Part shown: one piece after another, positions 44,367 through 55,700 of the stretch | Position numbering within the stretch: the first letter of the stretch is position 1 | Layout: each line of letters starts with the position of its first letter | NCBI GenBank assembly: GCA_036872755.1 | Contig: JAVHNS010000004.1 | Coordinates: forward strand, 2,356,001 to 2,420,000 | Length of the DNA stretch: 64,000 nt | DNA from: Orbilia blumenaviensis | Lineage: Eukaryota > Ascomycota > Orbiliomycetes > Orbiliales > Orbiliaceae | Direction: 5' to 3' | Notes under the pieces: generated by a model | What the model was told of the DNA's origin: nothing | Databases searched by the model: none | Seen by the model: the letters and a program-made list of their open reading frames with translations, nothing else | Made by a program: the position numbers and the translations under genes

Positions 44367-47300
44367 GGTATGAATCTGATCGGAGAGCCGCGGCGATGAC
44401 GAGAATTAAAAATAAAAAAATCAGTCAAGACGTCGGAGAATTGGATCTATGTATAGTCCGGACATTTATTCCTTTTGATATATATCACAGACGACTAGCT
44501 GGTACTTGAGCACTTAAGTATTAGTAGTAAGTGTGTAAGAACTTTCTAACTACAAAATACTTAAAAACCTAGCACAGTAAGTAGGGTGTTAATATTCCCC
44601 ACCACCTGGTGGTGAAGTCGGCGGCCCGGGCTTGAGGTTGTTTTGATAATGGCGTGAACCAAGTTCGAAAAATTGGGGGTCAGACGTTGGCCTAGTCTGC
44701 GCTTATCCACAACCACCACGCCTTGTTTCCTATGTTGCAATTGATCGATGGATGATTTTCGAATTCTCCACTCCGCGTCGACACAGGATCGGGATCAATT
44801 CTAATAAAGCCAACAAGATTATTAATTTTTTTTTATCCCTTTTTTCCCTTTCTTTGGGGTCAGCGGATAGATGAATCCAAGTGGGAGTACTGTGCAGAAG
44901 TACTCGATAGATGAGCAGTACGAGTACTGGTATATATAGTAGGCAAGGAGGGTACACTCGCAGGAGGACGACCAGGCCGGCTAAGTACGTATTTATACGA
45001 TACCTGAAGCTTAGCTTAGCTCTCTGGCAATATCCACATATCCAATCTTATATTAAATAAGAGGTGCGGTAACGGCATATGCGGTGGTATACTCCACGAA
45101 ATCCAACTTTTTTTCTTCCTTTCTTTTGCCCTATCTGTCTGTCTTTCTTTCTGCCTCTCTCGGGAAAAGGATAAATATGCAGCTAAGCTAATGTGTGATA
45201 CAATCCAATATAGCTATTGTGCTGCTCAACAGCTTTTTGGGGAAGAAAAGAAAAGAAAGCTAGCTGTGCTACCGGCTGCGTTATCACCGCACCGTTTCAC
45301 CAGCCAGGTTTGGAGCTAGCAGCCGTGAGGGAGGAATTTGAAGTGAGGGAGGGAGAAAAGAGGGAGAGTTACTTATCGATACCGGCATCCGGATGTATCA
45401 AATACTGACAGGCATGGCATGGACATCAATTCATTTGAAGCATCGAGTATAAAATAATAATAATAATAGTAATAGGAGTGAATGGATCAATTCCATCATG
45501 ATGAGCATCGAACTATATTTGCAAGGAAGACCAACAAAACTTTCAATGCTCATCGTCGGTCTATGCGCGTACCATTTAGCGGGCTCATTCCACGGCCTAA
45601 AAAACAGGTACCGGACGATGCATCTGCAGCCCAAGAATAACAAAACAAAACAAAAAGTACCTCGTCTACAGACCACCATGGCAATGACCGGGTACCAGAG
45701 TACTTTGGTTACCTCCTAAGCTCATACCCCCCACACCACACCCACACATACACATACATGTACACACTAAAAGGGCCCCAAGCTTCGGAGCTTCAAAGCA
45801 CAGCTCACCCCAAGAAGCAAGGGAATCTGGCATTTTCTCATAATCCCATGCCTTGGTTTCTGACCCACCTTACCCTGTTCCGCCAGAAGAGGCGAAGTCT
45901 CGAAATGATGTTATTCAACAAAAATAAGATCCATCTCCACATGCATGAGGTGTTTTTACCTTCGCAAATCACAGCTGCAGGGACCATCCAAGCGCGAAAG
46001 GTTGCTGGTAGCCAACCAGCCGGCTACATACTGGGTAGTTGACCCATACTCATCCCCTCTTCCCACACGACGATGTGCAAAAAGAAGGCCAGTAAAACAG
46101 TCTACACACGTACATACATGTACATGCAGCAGCCTATCGTCGAAGTTCGGGGGTTGTCGAAGAAGAATAGATCACTGTCTGTATCTTGTGACCCCCTTTT
46201 AGATTCCCATAGAAAATTTCCTGTTCATCCATCGATGTGCTTCTCCCCCAGAAAGTTATGACGAAAGGTTTGTACTGTTCTTGCAAGAAAGAAAGACTGG
46301 ATCTGCACATGACCCGTGCCATGCCTACGAAAACCTTCAAATTCTCCGGCCCCCAAAGCTTCTTTTTTTTCTTATTTCTCTGCTTGATATCCGATGACTG
46401 AACATGACCTGGTTTCGATCCTACGCTAACTGCTGACTAAAAAAAAGTCCTCGGTAGAAGACTCAAGAGCAAAGCTGCACAAGACCCGTAACAATGACAG
46501 GAAAAGAGACTGGCGGTAGACTGCCACAGAAAATATGAAGATATAACAGAATAAACCACCCCCGTGTATCTGCGTACAGGGCTTCTCCGCATCTCACTTA
46601 TTTACCCAGGAACTAGGAAACCTTATGGGTAAGCTAAGAAGGAAGTATGTCCTTCGATTCGAACGTTCGGCCCTTTCCCATGCATCTACAGACTGTACAT
46701 GCATAGCGCATGGTCTGGGTGTTTGACGGATGCCGCTGCCGATATCCCAGAATATATAATTCGCTAGTTAATGCAAAGCTGTATACTACAGCAGATGCAT
46801 CTCTCCAACCCCCCCTTCGCTCGAGGGCTCACCCATACATACATGTACTTACATTACATACAGTTTCACACAGGTAAAAATACAAGTTGCAGCTCGGATT
46901 GGCGAAAGAAGTGATACATTCGATAAGATCACGCATCCATTTTTTTTTAAGGATCGATCTGAGCTCTTTGCTGGCCTCGATTTCAGCCACTAATTCTCCC
47001 CTCCTTTTCTGCTGGTCACAAGAAAATACCTAGGTATGCAAGAACAAGCTTAAAAAGATACTGTTACACCAAAAAGACCGCATGCCCCCCCGTTCCCCGC
47101 TCCCGTAGAGGGAACAACCCCGAAACCTTGTAATTATCAAATTATCATTGAATCCTCAACCCACCGGAAACCCAGAACCCTTTCTATACACGGCCAAAGA
47201 GCTCCATGTATGACCCGTGAAGTAACCAATATATTGCTAATAAAATAACCCGTTAATTTCCTAGGTAGATATCACATCTGTAGATGTATGGCACAAAATT

Positions 47301-48116
47301 GTTCGGCAGGCCGGCTCCCACCGCACAGACGGCTAACGGGGAGCCATTACTGTTGACTAAGCGAACAAGCCAACGTCGGACATCGTCATCATACACTAAC
47401 CATACTGAACGCCGCACCAACAAACGCCGTTTGCAACGTTTAAGGGGAAAGTTTCGTGATTACTATAGACCAAGTACTGGAGGTAGCTATTTAGCTGAGT
47501 AGTGACGACCAACATTTGACTAACATTCTGCATGTGCAAATACATATGCTCCAGCTTGATGCCTTCTTTTGTTCACGACGAATAAAGCAATTGCAATTTG
47601 TGTGGATTTGGATCAATCTAGATCTTCCTTGAATCGATGAAGAAAAGAAATATACATAAAATAATGCCGCGGATACGTAACGATCTTACGATCTTGTCAC
47701 CACCGCACCGCATCGAAACGCCCTTCCGATAATTGAGCAAGGGCAGCTAGCTAAACTATAGGTAGCTATAGCTATTTCCTGGTACCTAGCATGTCAATTG
47801 CAACGAAAGGAAATTAGCACCCCAACGACATCAGCATCAATTTAGCTTAAGAGTAATATATGCATGCATAGAACAGCCACAAAAGCAACATAATCCGTTG
47901 AGGGAAAAGATCGATCCGATAATCTTAGATGGCCAGCGTATCAGACCATCAGATAAAGGGACAGCCTCCGAACCGGCGGCCGGCCCCACCCACCAAACAA
48001 CATCTCGCTTCAGACCTCACCATCCGCACGCGACTTCACACTCCGCGGTTCCGAAAGGGCCCTTTCTAAATTTCTTTTGCTTGTTCCGATGGCAATGCAT
48101 ATTAAAGCCCATTCTT

Positions 48117-48135
48117 AAAAAAAAAAAAAAAAAAA
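48117..48135. repeat. A19 homopolymer
   Basis: Uninterrupted run of 19 A, about 470 bases past the PEX5 stop. Confidence 0.9.
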
Positions 48136-48606
48136 GAAAAAGGATCTTCTTCTTCTCTTGACTTTTCGTATTACTTAATATGATACTTGTTGCATTACAT
48201 ATGCGCGCATGGGTTGGATCTCAATATAAAAAAAAGGTGTAAAAAAATGAAGATGAACCAAACCTAAACCCAGACCTAAGACCGAAACCGAAACCGACGG
48301 AAAAGAAAGAAATAAAAGAGACTACGAAGGAAAGAAAAGGACGGAAAGTGGATATATGGGTGAGAAGATAGCAATAAATGGCTCGTGAAATTAGATAATA
48401 TTTCATGTGAGGAAAAAGATCTCTATAGGAACGCAACCGCTGCTTCATAAATAACGTTCATGGTTCATGTAACGATAGAAGAAACACGTCGCGCATGCTT
48501 GCCGTGCACAAACAATCGAGGACCGTCCCTCGGATACCATATGTCCAGCATCTTCTCTAGTGGTTGGCAACATCCGTTCTTGCACTCGCTGCTCCAACCA
48601 GCCATT

Positions 48607-50618
48607 TCAGAATTCGAACTCCTGTAAAACCCAACATGTTAGCAATCGACCTTTGTTGCATATAAGAGTACCTCAGCAAAAATAGGAGAGATAACGAACC
48701 TTCCGAAAAACATCTACGTCCATCCCATTGGCCACCAAATCCGCTAGGTCCCGCCGATTCATCTGTCCGAACACCCGTCGTAGAGTATCATACAAATTCG
48801 TACTTTGGTTGTGTTCGATCTTCGTAACATCAACCCCGATCTTCTGTGCCTCCGCCGCATCTCTGTCTGTGATCACCTTGTGCATCGCTAACGCCCCCAA
48901 CAGGTGCTGCGCAGCCTCTTCGTAACATCCGATATTAATGCACGAAACACCTAGGTTGTACCTCGCTCGCACGAAGTTGGGGTTGATCGTCAATGCTTTC
49001 TCATATGCTTCAATCGCTTCTTCAGATCTGCCTGAGTTCGCGAGTGTAGCACCGAGTCGATTCCACAAGAGGTGGTTCTTGTCCCTCGCATCAAAATCAC
49101 TCTCCAACGCCGAGCTAAAACAATCCACTGCCTTATCGTACTCCTCCGCTCCGTAGAACAGAACACCCAACCCAACCTGAACATCAGAGTCAAATGCGGC
49201 CCCTTCGGGCGCCGACACCGCAGCTCGGATGAACAGGTCCGTAACCCTCGAGTGGATAGCCAGCCTGTCAAGCGGGTTATCCACTGCTGGTGATGTGATA
49301 TCTGGGTAACGTGCATTCAACCATCTCTCTAGAGTGTTGTACGCGGTGGTATCATATCCTTCATTTGTATAACTGATAGCAAGACCCATTAAAGCATTCA
49401 TATTCCCGGGCTCAAGTGTCAATGCCTTCTCAAGTGCCCTGATGGCTGGTGTCTCCTTTTCATTCTGTGCCTGTGCGGCACCAAGGCGTTCCCACGCTTC
49501 CACGTGGCTGGGATTCTTCTGGCACGCTGCCTCAAAAGCGAGTGCCGCAAGAGAAAGATTTCCATGTGATTCCATAAGCCGTATACCTTCTTCGAAGGGA
49601 TTGCCCACTTGCATGTAGGGGTTCTCCTGCTCGAACAGATATTCACCCAGATTTGGAGGCTGTCCGGGAAGAGTACCGGGTTCCCAGTTCCAATCGTCAA
49701 CCTTAACACCATTGGCTTCCATGTCCTTCTGGATTCCGTCCCAGAGGGGTTCAAAATCCGAGAACATAGCTTCACCATTCTTCTCAAGCTCTTCCTCGAT
49801 AGCACGGTTGGCCTGTGCATCTTCGTCTACGACCGGCTCGTGCTGTTGCTCCTCAATCTGCTTGAATTGGGTTTGCCAGTCTTCATCGGTGAGCTCGACA
49901 ACTCGCTCTTTACCTTTAGCAGTGGTGGCGGTTTCTGGAACAGTATGAGTTGGAACCTGCGAAGCTTGTCTGGCGAACCCACCGCTATACATGCCGCCCA
50001 TGCTGTAACCTTGGAAACGCTGTGGATAGTAGGTATTCCCGGCGGCCATGGGGGCGGCGAGGTCTGGTTGAGGGGTATGGACATGCTGGTGGGGCTGGTG
50101 CTGGAAGGAGGCAAATTCGGCAGGATTGAAAGGTTCGCCCTTTGCTTGAGCGGCATGGAAGGCAGCCTCTAGCTGTGCGCGATCTTCACCGGGAGGCATG
50201 GTGGCAAATTCAGCGGCCCAATTAACCTGGCCGGCGGGCATATGGTTTAACTCGGCACGCATGCCATCGAATTGGAATGGGCCGGCGGATTGCTGAGCTG
50301 CCGGGTCTTGCATCAAGAATTGCTCCATCTGTAGGCATCATAGTTGGCGAGTTTAGTCCGTAGTCCTTACGATTGTTGTATAGACGTATAGAATGGGAGG
50401 GGTAGGAGAGGTGGTGGTATTGTATCACGTACCTGCTGGTCACCGGTTGGACCCTGAACCATACCCTGACTTCTCATGCCCTGCTGAATGCCAGGACCGC
50501 CGGGTATCCCGCCGACCATGCGGTCCCGCTGTAGCGATTTGTCGTCTGAGACATGTTTTGTGAACTGAGCGAGCGGATTGCGGCCGGTGGAGCACTCGGC
50601 GCCTCCTAGGAAAGACAT
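48607..50618 (-). CDS. PEX5: Peroxisomal targeting signal 1 receptor Pex5
   Basis: The cycling receptor that binds SKL-type tails in the cytosol and carries proteins into peroxisomes. Exon 1 is 50618-50433, intron 50432-50329 (GTACGT ... ACAG), exon 2 50328-48700, intron 48699-48622 (GTTCGT, TTGCTAAC, CAG) and exon 3 48621-48607; 609 residues. The start MSFLGGAEC places the conserved Cys (Cys9), the monoubiquitination site used for recycling. The N-terminal half is disordered, with WxxxF-type motifs for Pex13/Pex14 such as WAAEF (99-103) and WQTQF. The C-terminal half contains TPR repeats (for example AWERLGAAQAQNEKETPAIRALEKAL and LWNRLGATLANSGRSEEAIEAYEKAL-type units) that hold the cargo tail. 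Exon 3 has only 15 bases and ends the protein FRKEFEF; reading through instead gives FRKVRYLSYFC. All joins are phase 0. Confidence 0.95.
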
Positions 50619-52100
50619 GGTGGGCGTCTACAAGGCAGAAGCTTTATGGTAATAGTATACAGGATAATTTTGAGGGATAGAGAGAGTTGTATAAAGTATT
50701 GGTTTGGTAATCGTGTGTAGAACGAGGTTGGGAGGTGAATGCAATGGGAGTCCCGAGGTTAACCAAGACGAGTTCGAAATGGGCTGTCGGGTGTTGAGAA
50801 TGTGGTTAGTTGGATATTGCATGTTTCACGCAGCCAGCTCAGCAGTACTTACCTCCCAGAGACAGCACAGCACAGAACAGCACAGAACAGTACAGCACGA
50901 CGGGTATGGAGATGAACGGGAAGGAGAAGGAGAAGGAGAAGCAGGGAGAAAAGAAAAAGTGAGGAAGAGAGAAGGCGAAAAATTATATCGCAGAGCAGGA
51001 GGAGGCTGGTGTGTACATAATTACTCGTTGCTGGCTGCCGGTTGCTATTGGCGGGGTGTCTGCTTAGAAATTATTGGCCGGTGGCCGAACAAGAGCAGGT
51101 CGACTGGCGGATATGGTGAACTGGGGGAATGGGGTGGGCCACCCAGCTGCCATGGCTCAATCCAAAATCCTCGCTTTCAGCTGAAAACAGGCTGCCCGAG
51201 GCAATGGAATTGGCTGGCGGGCTGGTTTAATGCAGCGCCAGCACACGCTGGGTTTAAGACGCAAAGGACTTTTAAGACACCATTGGGCAATTGACAAGGC
51301 CCGGATCGATGCCTTTTAGGATCCTGATTAAGTAATTTCCGGAAGGTAGCTCTTATATCTCCATACTTCATCCAGCCAGACGCAGCATTTGCATTTTTCT
51401 CTGGCTGACTAAGCTGTTTATTTACTTTTGGTACGAAGTTCCAATATTAATCCTGAGCAGTAGTATACCGGTAATTTTATAACTAGCACCAATTCAGTGA
51501 TATCAAATGAGCTATGAGTATGTGAAGACACCCAGATATATATGTATGCGAGGGTTCAAGATATAATCTAACGTTTAATTTGGGTGCGTTATGAAAGGCA
51601 TATAAGAAAGCGATGATGATGAGCGCTAAAGCTTAGGTGCCCATATGGTAAAATCTGAACGTTGACAGAAGAGATATACACCTTAAAGTAGGGCTGCGAC
51701 GGCAGGATAAGGTGGGAAAGATCAAGGCTAGATATCGATAGTAGTATGTAGGTATATAGGTATACTTGGCGGGCAGGACGGTAGCTAAGATGTGAATTAA
51801 AAGGAAATATAATATGCAATGCGGAGCATGTTATCTATATGAGCGTGCAGGTTAAAAAGAAAAGAAAAAGAAGTGCTAATAGTACCACGTAAGTAAGAAA
51901 TATGTTCAAAGGACAAAGGAACTCGCAGGATCAAAATAGTATACCCCTCCCCAAGACTCCTGGTGAAAATAACTGGAAAAGAAAAGAAAGAAAAAACTCC
52001 GTCATATCTCATAAGATAAAAACATATCAAAACCAAAGCCTCCCTTCATCCCCGTTTCGTCAAATATGCATGCGTATGTAAAGTATGTGAGTGTATTGCT
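50619..52100. other. Intergenic region upstream of PEX5
   Basis: 1.5 kb holding the PEX5 promoter and the 3' end of the UMTA-type gene. Imperfect tandem CAGCACAGAA words lie at about 50864-50895 and GGAGAA repeats at about 50920-50945. The long plus-strand frame 50704-51294 starts at TTG and has no motif. No gene is supported. Confidence 0.5.
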
Positions 52101-55100
52101 TCAAGCAGACATCATCTTCGCCATCTTCTTCTCCCTCTTTGCCTTCTCCGCCGCCGTCGGCTTCCTCGTCCACCCAACCAAACATCTAAAACCGCTCCCA
52201 TTCTCCCTTCCTTCTTCCAACGTAGCCGTGATTCCGTTTACTAGTCCCTTCTTCCATGATGGGTTCTCCTTCTCCCCATCAATCTTCACCATCCACTCTT
52301 CCCATCTCCAGGTACCCACTATACCGCTAAGGGCAGCTACATCAGCGGTATTCCCTTTAACGATACCAAGCTCCTCCCACGCCTTGAGCTCGGCCGCCAT
52401 CTCCTCCTGTGCTGCCTTGAAGTCATCATCGAAGGTAACACCAAGCCTTCTCTTAGCCTTTGGCTTCTCCGCTGGTGGCGCCATGGGAAGGATAGTCCAT
52501 GCTCGCTTCGTGTTCACAAAACCAGCTGTCCCGAGTCTACTTATCCACTTCTCCGTTGGGTAGGGGTCATAGCCACGGCTTTTAAGGTCGTTGGCAAATT
52601 CTTCGGAGAGTCTCTGGGTATTCGCTCCAGCGCGGAGAACATCGCTGTCAGTAAGGGACCACTCGAAGTGGCCACCCGGTTTGAGGACTCTGTAGCATTC
52701 CTTAAGCGTCAGCGCATACTCGTCCAACCTTGGAGTCTTGCTAAGGCGGTGATAGCGTTCGCTCCTGCGCCTTGGAGGAGGCGTTTGCTTCAAGATGGTA
52801 TGCAAGGTTCGCGCGGAAATGACATCAAAGTGGTTATCTGGGAATGGAAGCTTCCACAGGGATGAGACTTTGATGTGTCGGTGGTTTGAAGGGCCAGTAA
52901 ACCTTCGTTTCTCGACAACACCGAGGTTAGGAATTGCTACGTTATCGATATTGATATTTTTTGGTCGGCTGGTGACGGTGTAGACCTTGGAGTAAGGGTA
53001 TTCATAAGCACAGTGCCACCCCCAGTCAGCAACTGGGGCACCGCCAAGATCCAACACTCGGCGACGGATTGGGACCGGGCCGTTGGCCTTGTTTCGTCGT
53101 CTTTCGGCAGCAGCTTGGTTGAGGATTTCGTGGGCAGGGCTAATGAGGATTCTGCCATAGTGGAGCCACTTGGATGCCATGAAAACCCAAAGTCTGGAAG
53201 TAATCTCGTCGTTAACCTCCTTAGCCCTACGCTTCTCTGGTGTCATGCTCGAAACCCTTGGGCCGTCATCGAATTGCCAGGTCGCACGGGGCGATTTCGC
53301 TGGCTCTGGCTCTGGCTCCACAGCCTTCGGTGGGGGTGGCGGCAGAGGTCGGTATTCATGGGGAAGCTCGTTACAGATCCTGCGGGTCTGGAAGCTATCA
53401 AAGCGGGTTTGGCGGCAGACAAATGCATCTGAGTGGACAGAAGGTTTGAGAAACTTTTTGAAGGCGACCAAATACGAAGGGTCCTCAACACGGATCTCGT
53501 TCTCCTTCAAATTATGTCGTCTTCCCGCACGAGAAAAATCCACAACCTTGCCATTGGCGTTGACTGGGCTCTCCTCTCCGGATGTCGGCGAGTCGAGGGA
53601 GGTTCGTCCTGGCCGTTGTTCAATTGGTGGTACCTCGAGTAGCGATAGCTGGGGAAGGCCTGGTCGACTGCCCGGTCGACTGCCATCCTTTGTAACCGGT
53701 CTACTATCAGGGAGCAAGAGAGCGGCGGCTTTCTGCAACTCCTCCTCTCTGATACGGGTATCCTCGACTTGTTGCTGGAACTTCATCTCGTCGTCGACAA
53801 CCGCAAGATCTTCAAAGAATATCTCGTAACCAAGAGGGCAGTCTACATAAAGATCTTCCTCCTCCTCTTCTGTCAGTGCAGAGACTGCGGAGATGAAACT
53901 GACTTCCTCCTCTGGTTCTGGCTCTGGCTCTGGCTCTTCACGCAGGGGTACCGTGTAATGTTGCTTCGGCGTTAAGATTTCGATATCCGGAATTTGTGGA
54001 ACTTCTGGAATTGGCACACTCGCCCGCATTTCGTTAAGGCCTTCATATTCAGCCGGATGCCTGCTGCTTCTCATCGACATTCTCATCATCGCTGCCTCCA
54101 TTTCCATATGCTCAAAATCCTCTTCATGCATACTCTCGTCGTCGATTTCTGACCTTTCGTAAGTTGCAACCGAGCTTTCTCGGGGATACTGCCTAGGCGA
54201 CCCAATCCCAGCCCACCTCTCAATATCCTTCCAGTCCTCTGTCTTCGTCATATCAAAAGGTGCTCTCGTCGGGCTTCTTGGTTTCTCCTCCTCTTCTAGG
54301 TCCCCATCCTCCTCTTCAATAACCTGCTTAACAACTTGTGGCAGCTGTGGGCTCGGAGGAATTTCTACTCTACCACCCATCCCCTTCCTAACCACATCCT
54401 GCCCCTGTAACATCTCCTTCATCAACATCTGAATCTCAATCTCCACCGAAATTTCCATGGGCGGCTTAATAGTAATCCCGCTCATCATACCCATCCCGCT
54501 CATCATCTCCTCCAATTCCTCCAGCTCCGTTTGGTCCGGTTCTGTAGAAATATACCTTTGCCGTGATGTATCTATACTGGTCATAGAAGTGCAAGCCGCA
54601 CTTCTCATAGACCACATCCCTGTATCTCTCCCCGCGTAAGAAGAAAGTGTATACATCGACGATAGCCTAGCCTGTAAGATCGGCGCAACAGTACCTTCCT
54701 GGTGCCCCACCTCCTGCATTTGTGATGCGTCGTCGACCGCTGGTGAATTCGGGAACGAGTCTTGTTGGCTTTCAGGTGTCAGATCATAGTGATAAACGGC
54801 CCTGCCACCACCACCACCACCACCAGCGCCACCATTTACTCCACCGTTCGGCGGCTCCATATGTGTATAAGAAGGTGAACCAGCTTCAGATTGCGACGAC
54901 TCGGATAGTGTTTCAACAGCCAAGTTCCTACTTGAGGCGTTTCTTTTATGACCCTTCGCCTTCCTATTATTCAAATACGATTCCGTCCAATTATCCAAAT
55001 TGCTAACATGCCCGGATCTTGGACTTACTCCATCAGAGTAAGCTTGAACAACGCTCGAAACACTAGAATATCCCGAAACCACAGATATCGAGCTCTGCTG

Positions 55101-55700
55101 GCTATGGAACCCCGCTGTCGTCGTATGGAATTTAGCCTTAACAGGACTATGCGCCGGAGTAGATCTCGTATCTGACAGTGTAGGAGAAATTGGAGGGTTG
55201 GGTCCATACTCCATAAATGACGCCTGGCTGGAGAAATGTCTGGAATGTTTCGACCCCGGTGAACCGCTTGTGCTGCTGATGTTACTGATGTGGCTATTGT
55301 GATTGTTTAACAAGCTGGCTGACCGTCTTCGGGATTTCACTGGTGATTTTATTGGTGAAGAGGGGTTTGATCGGGGTCCTGCCGGTGGAATATTGGTCTT
55401 CAACCCGTGCTTGAACATACTCAGCCCCAGGCCATGTAATCTTGTAGAGGTCGACGTCCTCTTCCCTCCCTGTGTATCCGCAGCACTGGCAGCATCGTAT
55501 CCTAATGGTGGAGAAGGCATCGATCGTGGTTGATATCTGGGTGTATTCGAATACCGTCTACTCGAAACGCTTTCGACGTCTTCGATATCTGTGTATGGAG
55601 AATCTGTAATGCTGCCGTCAAAGACACCGACTGATGGGGGTCGAGATGTAGCTGCTCTTCTTGCCTCTGCTTCACCGGTTATGACGCTGAGCGGTAGCAT
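52101..55700 (-). CDS. Large UMTA-type SAM-dependent methyltransferase
   Basis: A 1199-residue frame without an intron, from ATG 55700. Residues 1 to about 760 are Ser/Pro/Glu-rich and mostly disordered, with a poly-Gly run, SPxK-type sites and an acidic repeat (EPEPEPEPEEE) near 590. The C-terminal part (from about 770) is the ordered section. It has the SAM-binding motif VLDLGG (882-887), an acidic end-of-strand region, WKLPFPDNHFDVI (about 945) and CYRVLKPGGHFEWSL (about 995), all typical of class I methyltransferases. Aspergillus annotations call this arrangement the UMTA methyltransferase family. The substrate is not known. The basic, Lys-rich C-terminal tail ends KREKKMAKMMSA. The long leader-side region on the same strand (to about 56.9 kb) shows no ATG-started coding frame. 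Confidence 0.9.
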   Translation of the reverse strand: MLPLSVITGEAEARRAATSRPPSVGVFDGSITDSPYTDIEDVESVSSRRYSNTPRYQPRSMPSPPLGYDAASAADTQGGKRTSTSTRLHGLGLSMFKHGLKTNIPPAGPRSNPSSPIKSPVKSRRRSASLLNNHNSHISNISSTSGSPGSKHSRHFSSQASFMEYGPNPPISPTLSDTRSTPAHSPVKAKFHTTTAGFHSQQSSISVVSGYSSVSSVVQAYSDGVSPRSGHVSNLDNWTESYLNNRKAKGHKRNASSRNLAVETLSESSQSEAGSPSYTHMEPPNGGVNGGAGGGGGGGRAVYHYDLTPESQQDSFPNSPAVDDASQMQEVGHQEGTVAPILQARLSSMYTLSSYAGRDTGMWSMRSAACTSMTSIDTSRQRYISTEPDQTELEELEEMMSGMGMMSGITIKPPMEISVEIEIQMLMKEMLQGQDVVRKGMGGRVEIPPSPQLPQVVKQVIEEEDGDLEEEEKPRSPTRAPFDMTKTEDWKDIERWAGIGSPRQYPRESSVATYERSEIDDESMHEEDFEHMEMEAAMMRMSMRSSRHPAEYEGLNEMRASVPIPEVPQIPDIEILTPKQHYTVPLREEPEPEPEPEEEVSFISAVSALTEEEEEDLYVDCPLGYEIFFEDLAVVDDEMKFQQQVEDTRIREEELQKAAALLLPDSRPVTKDGSRPGSRPGLPQLSLLEVPPIEQRPGRTSLDSPTSGEESPVNANGKVVDFSRAGRRHNLKENEIRVEDPSYLVAFKKFLKPSVHSDAFVCRQTRFDSFQTRRICNELPHEYRPLPPPPPKAVEPEPEPAKSPRATWQFDDGPRVSSMTPEKRRAKEVNDEITSRLWVFMASKWLHYGRILISPAHEILNQAAAERRRNKANGPVPIRRRVLDLGGAPVADWGWHCAYEYPYSKVYTVTSRPKNINIDNVAIPNLGVVEKRRFTGPSNHRHIKVSSLWKLPFPDNHFDVISARTLHTILKQTPPPRRRSERYHRLSKTPRLDEYALTLKECYRVLKPGGHFEWSLTDSDVLRAGANTQRLSEEFANDLKSRGYDPYPTEKWISRLGTAGFVNTKRAWTILPMAPPAEKPKAKRRLGVTFDDDFKAAQEEMAAELKAWEELGIVKGNTADVAALSGIVGTWRWEEWMVKIDGEKENPSWKKGLVNGITATLEEGRENGSGFRCLVGWTRKPTAAEKAKREKKMAKMMSA

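Larger units (their letters stand above)
44150..48606. other. 4.5 kb without a recognisable gene
   Basis: Apart from microsatellites near 44.2-44.4 kb and an A19 run (48117-48135), I see nothing supported. Frames such as 45217-45408, 45758-46042 and 47284-47502 are short, overlap opposite-strand frames and have no motif. CATACATACATGTAC-like words recur (about 46108, 46832). Confidence 0.5.

Noticed and set aside
50704..51294. 196-residue plus-strand frame in the PEX5 promoter
   Set aside because: It begins at TTG, is driven by CAGCACAGAA and GGAGAA repeats, and has no recognisable feature.
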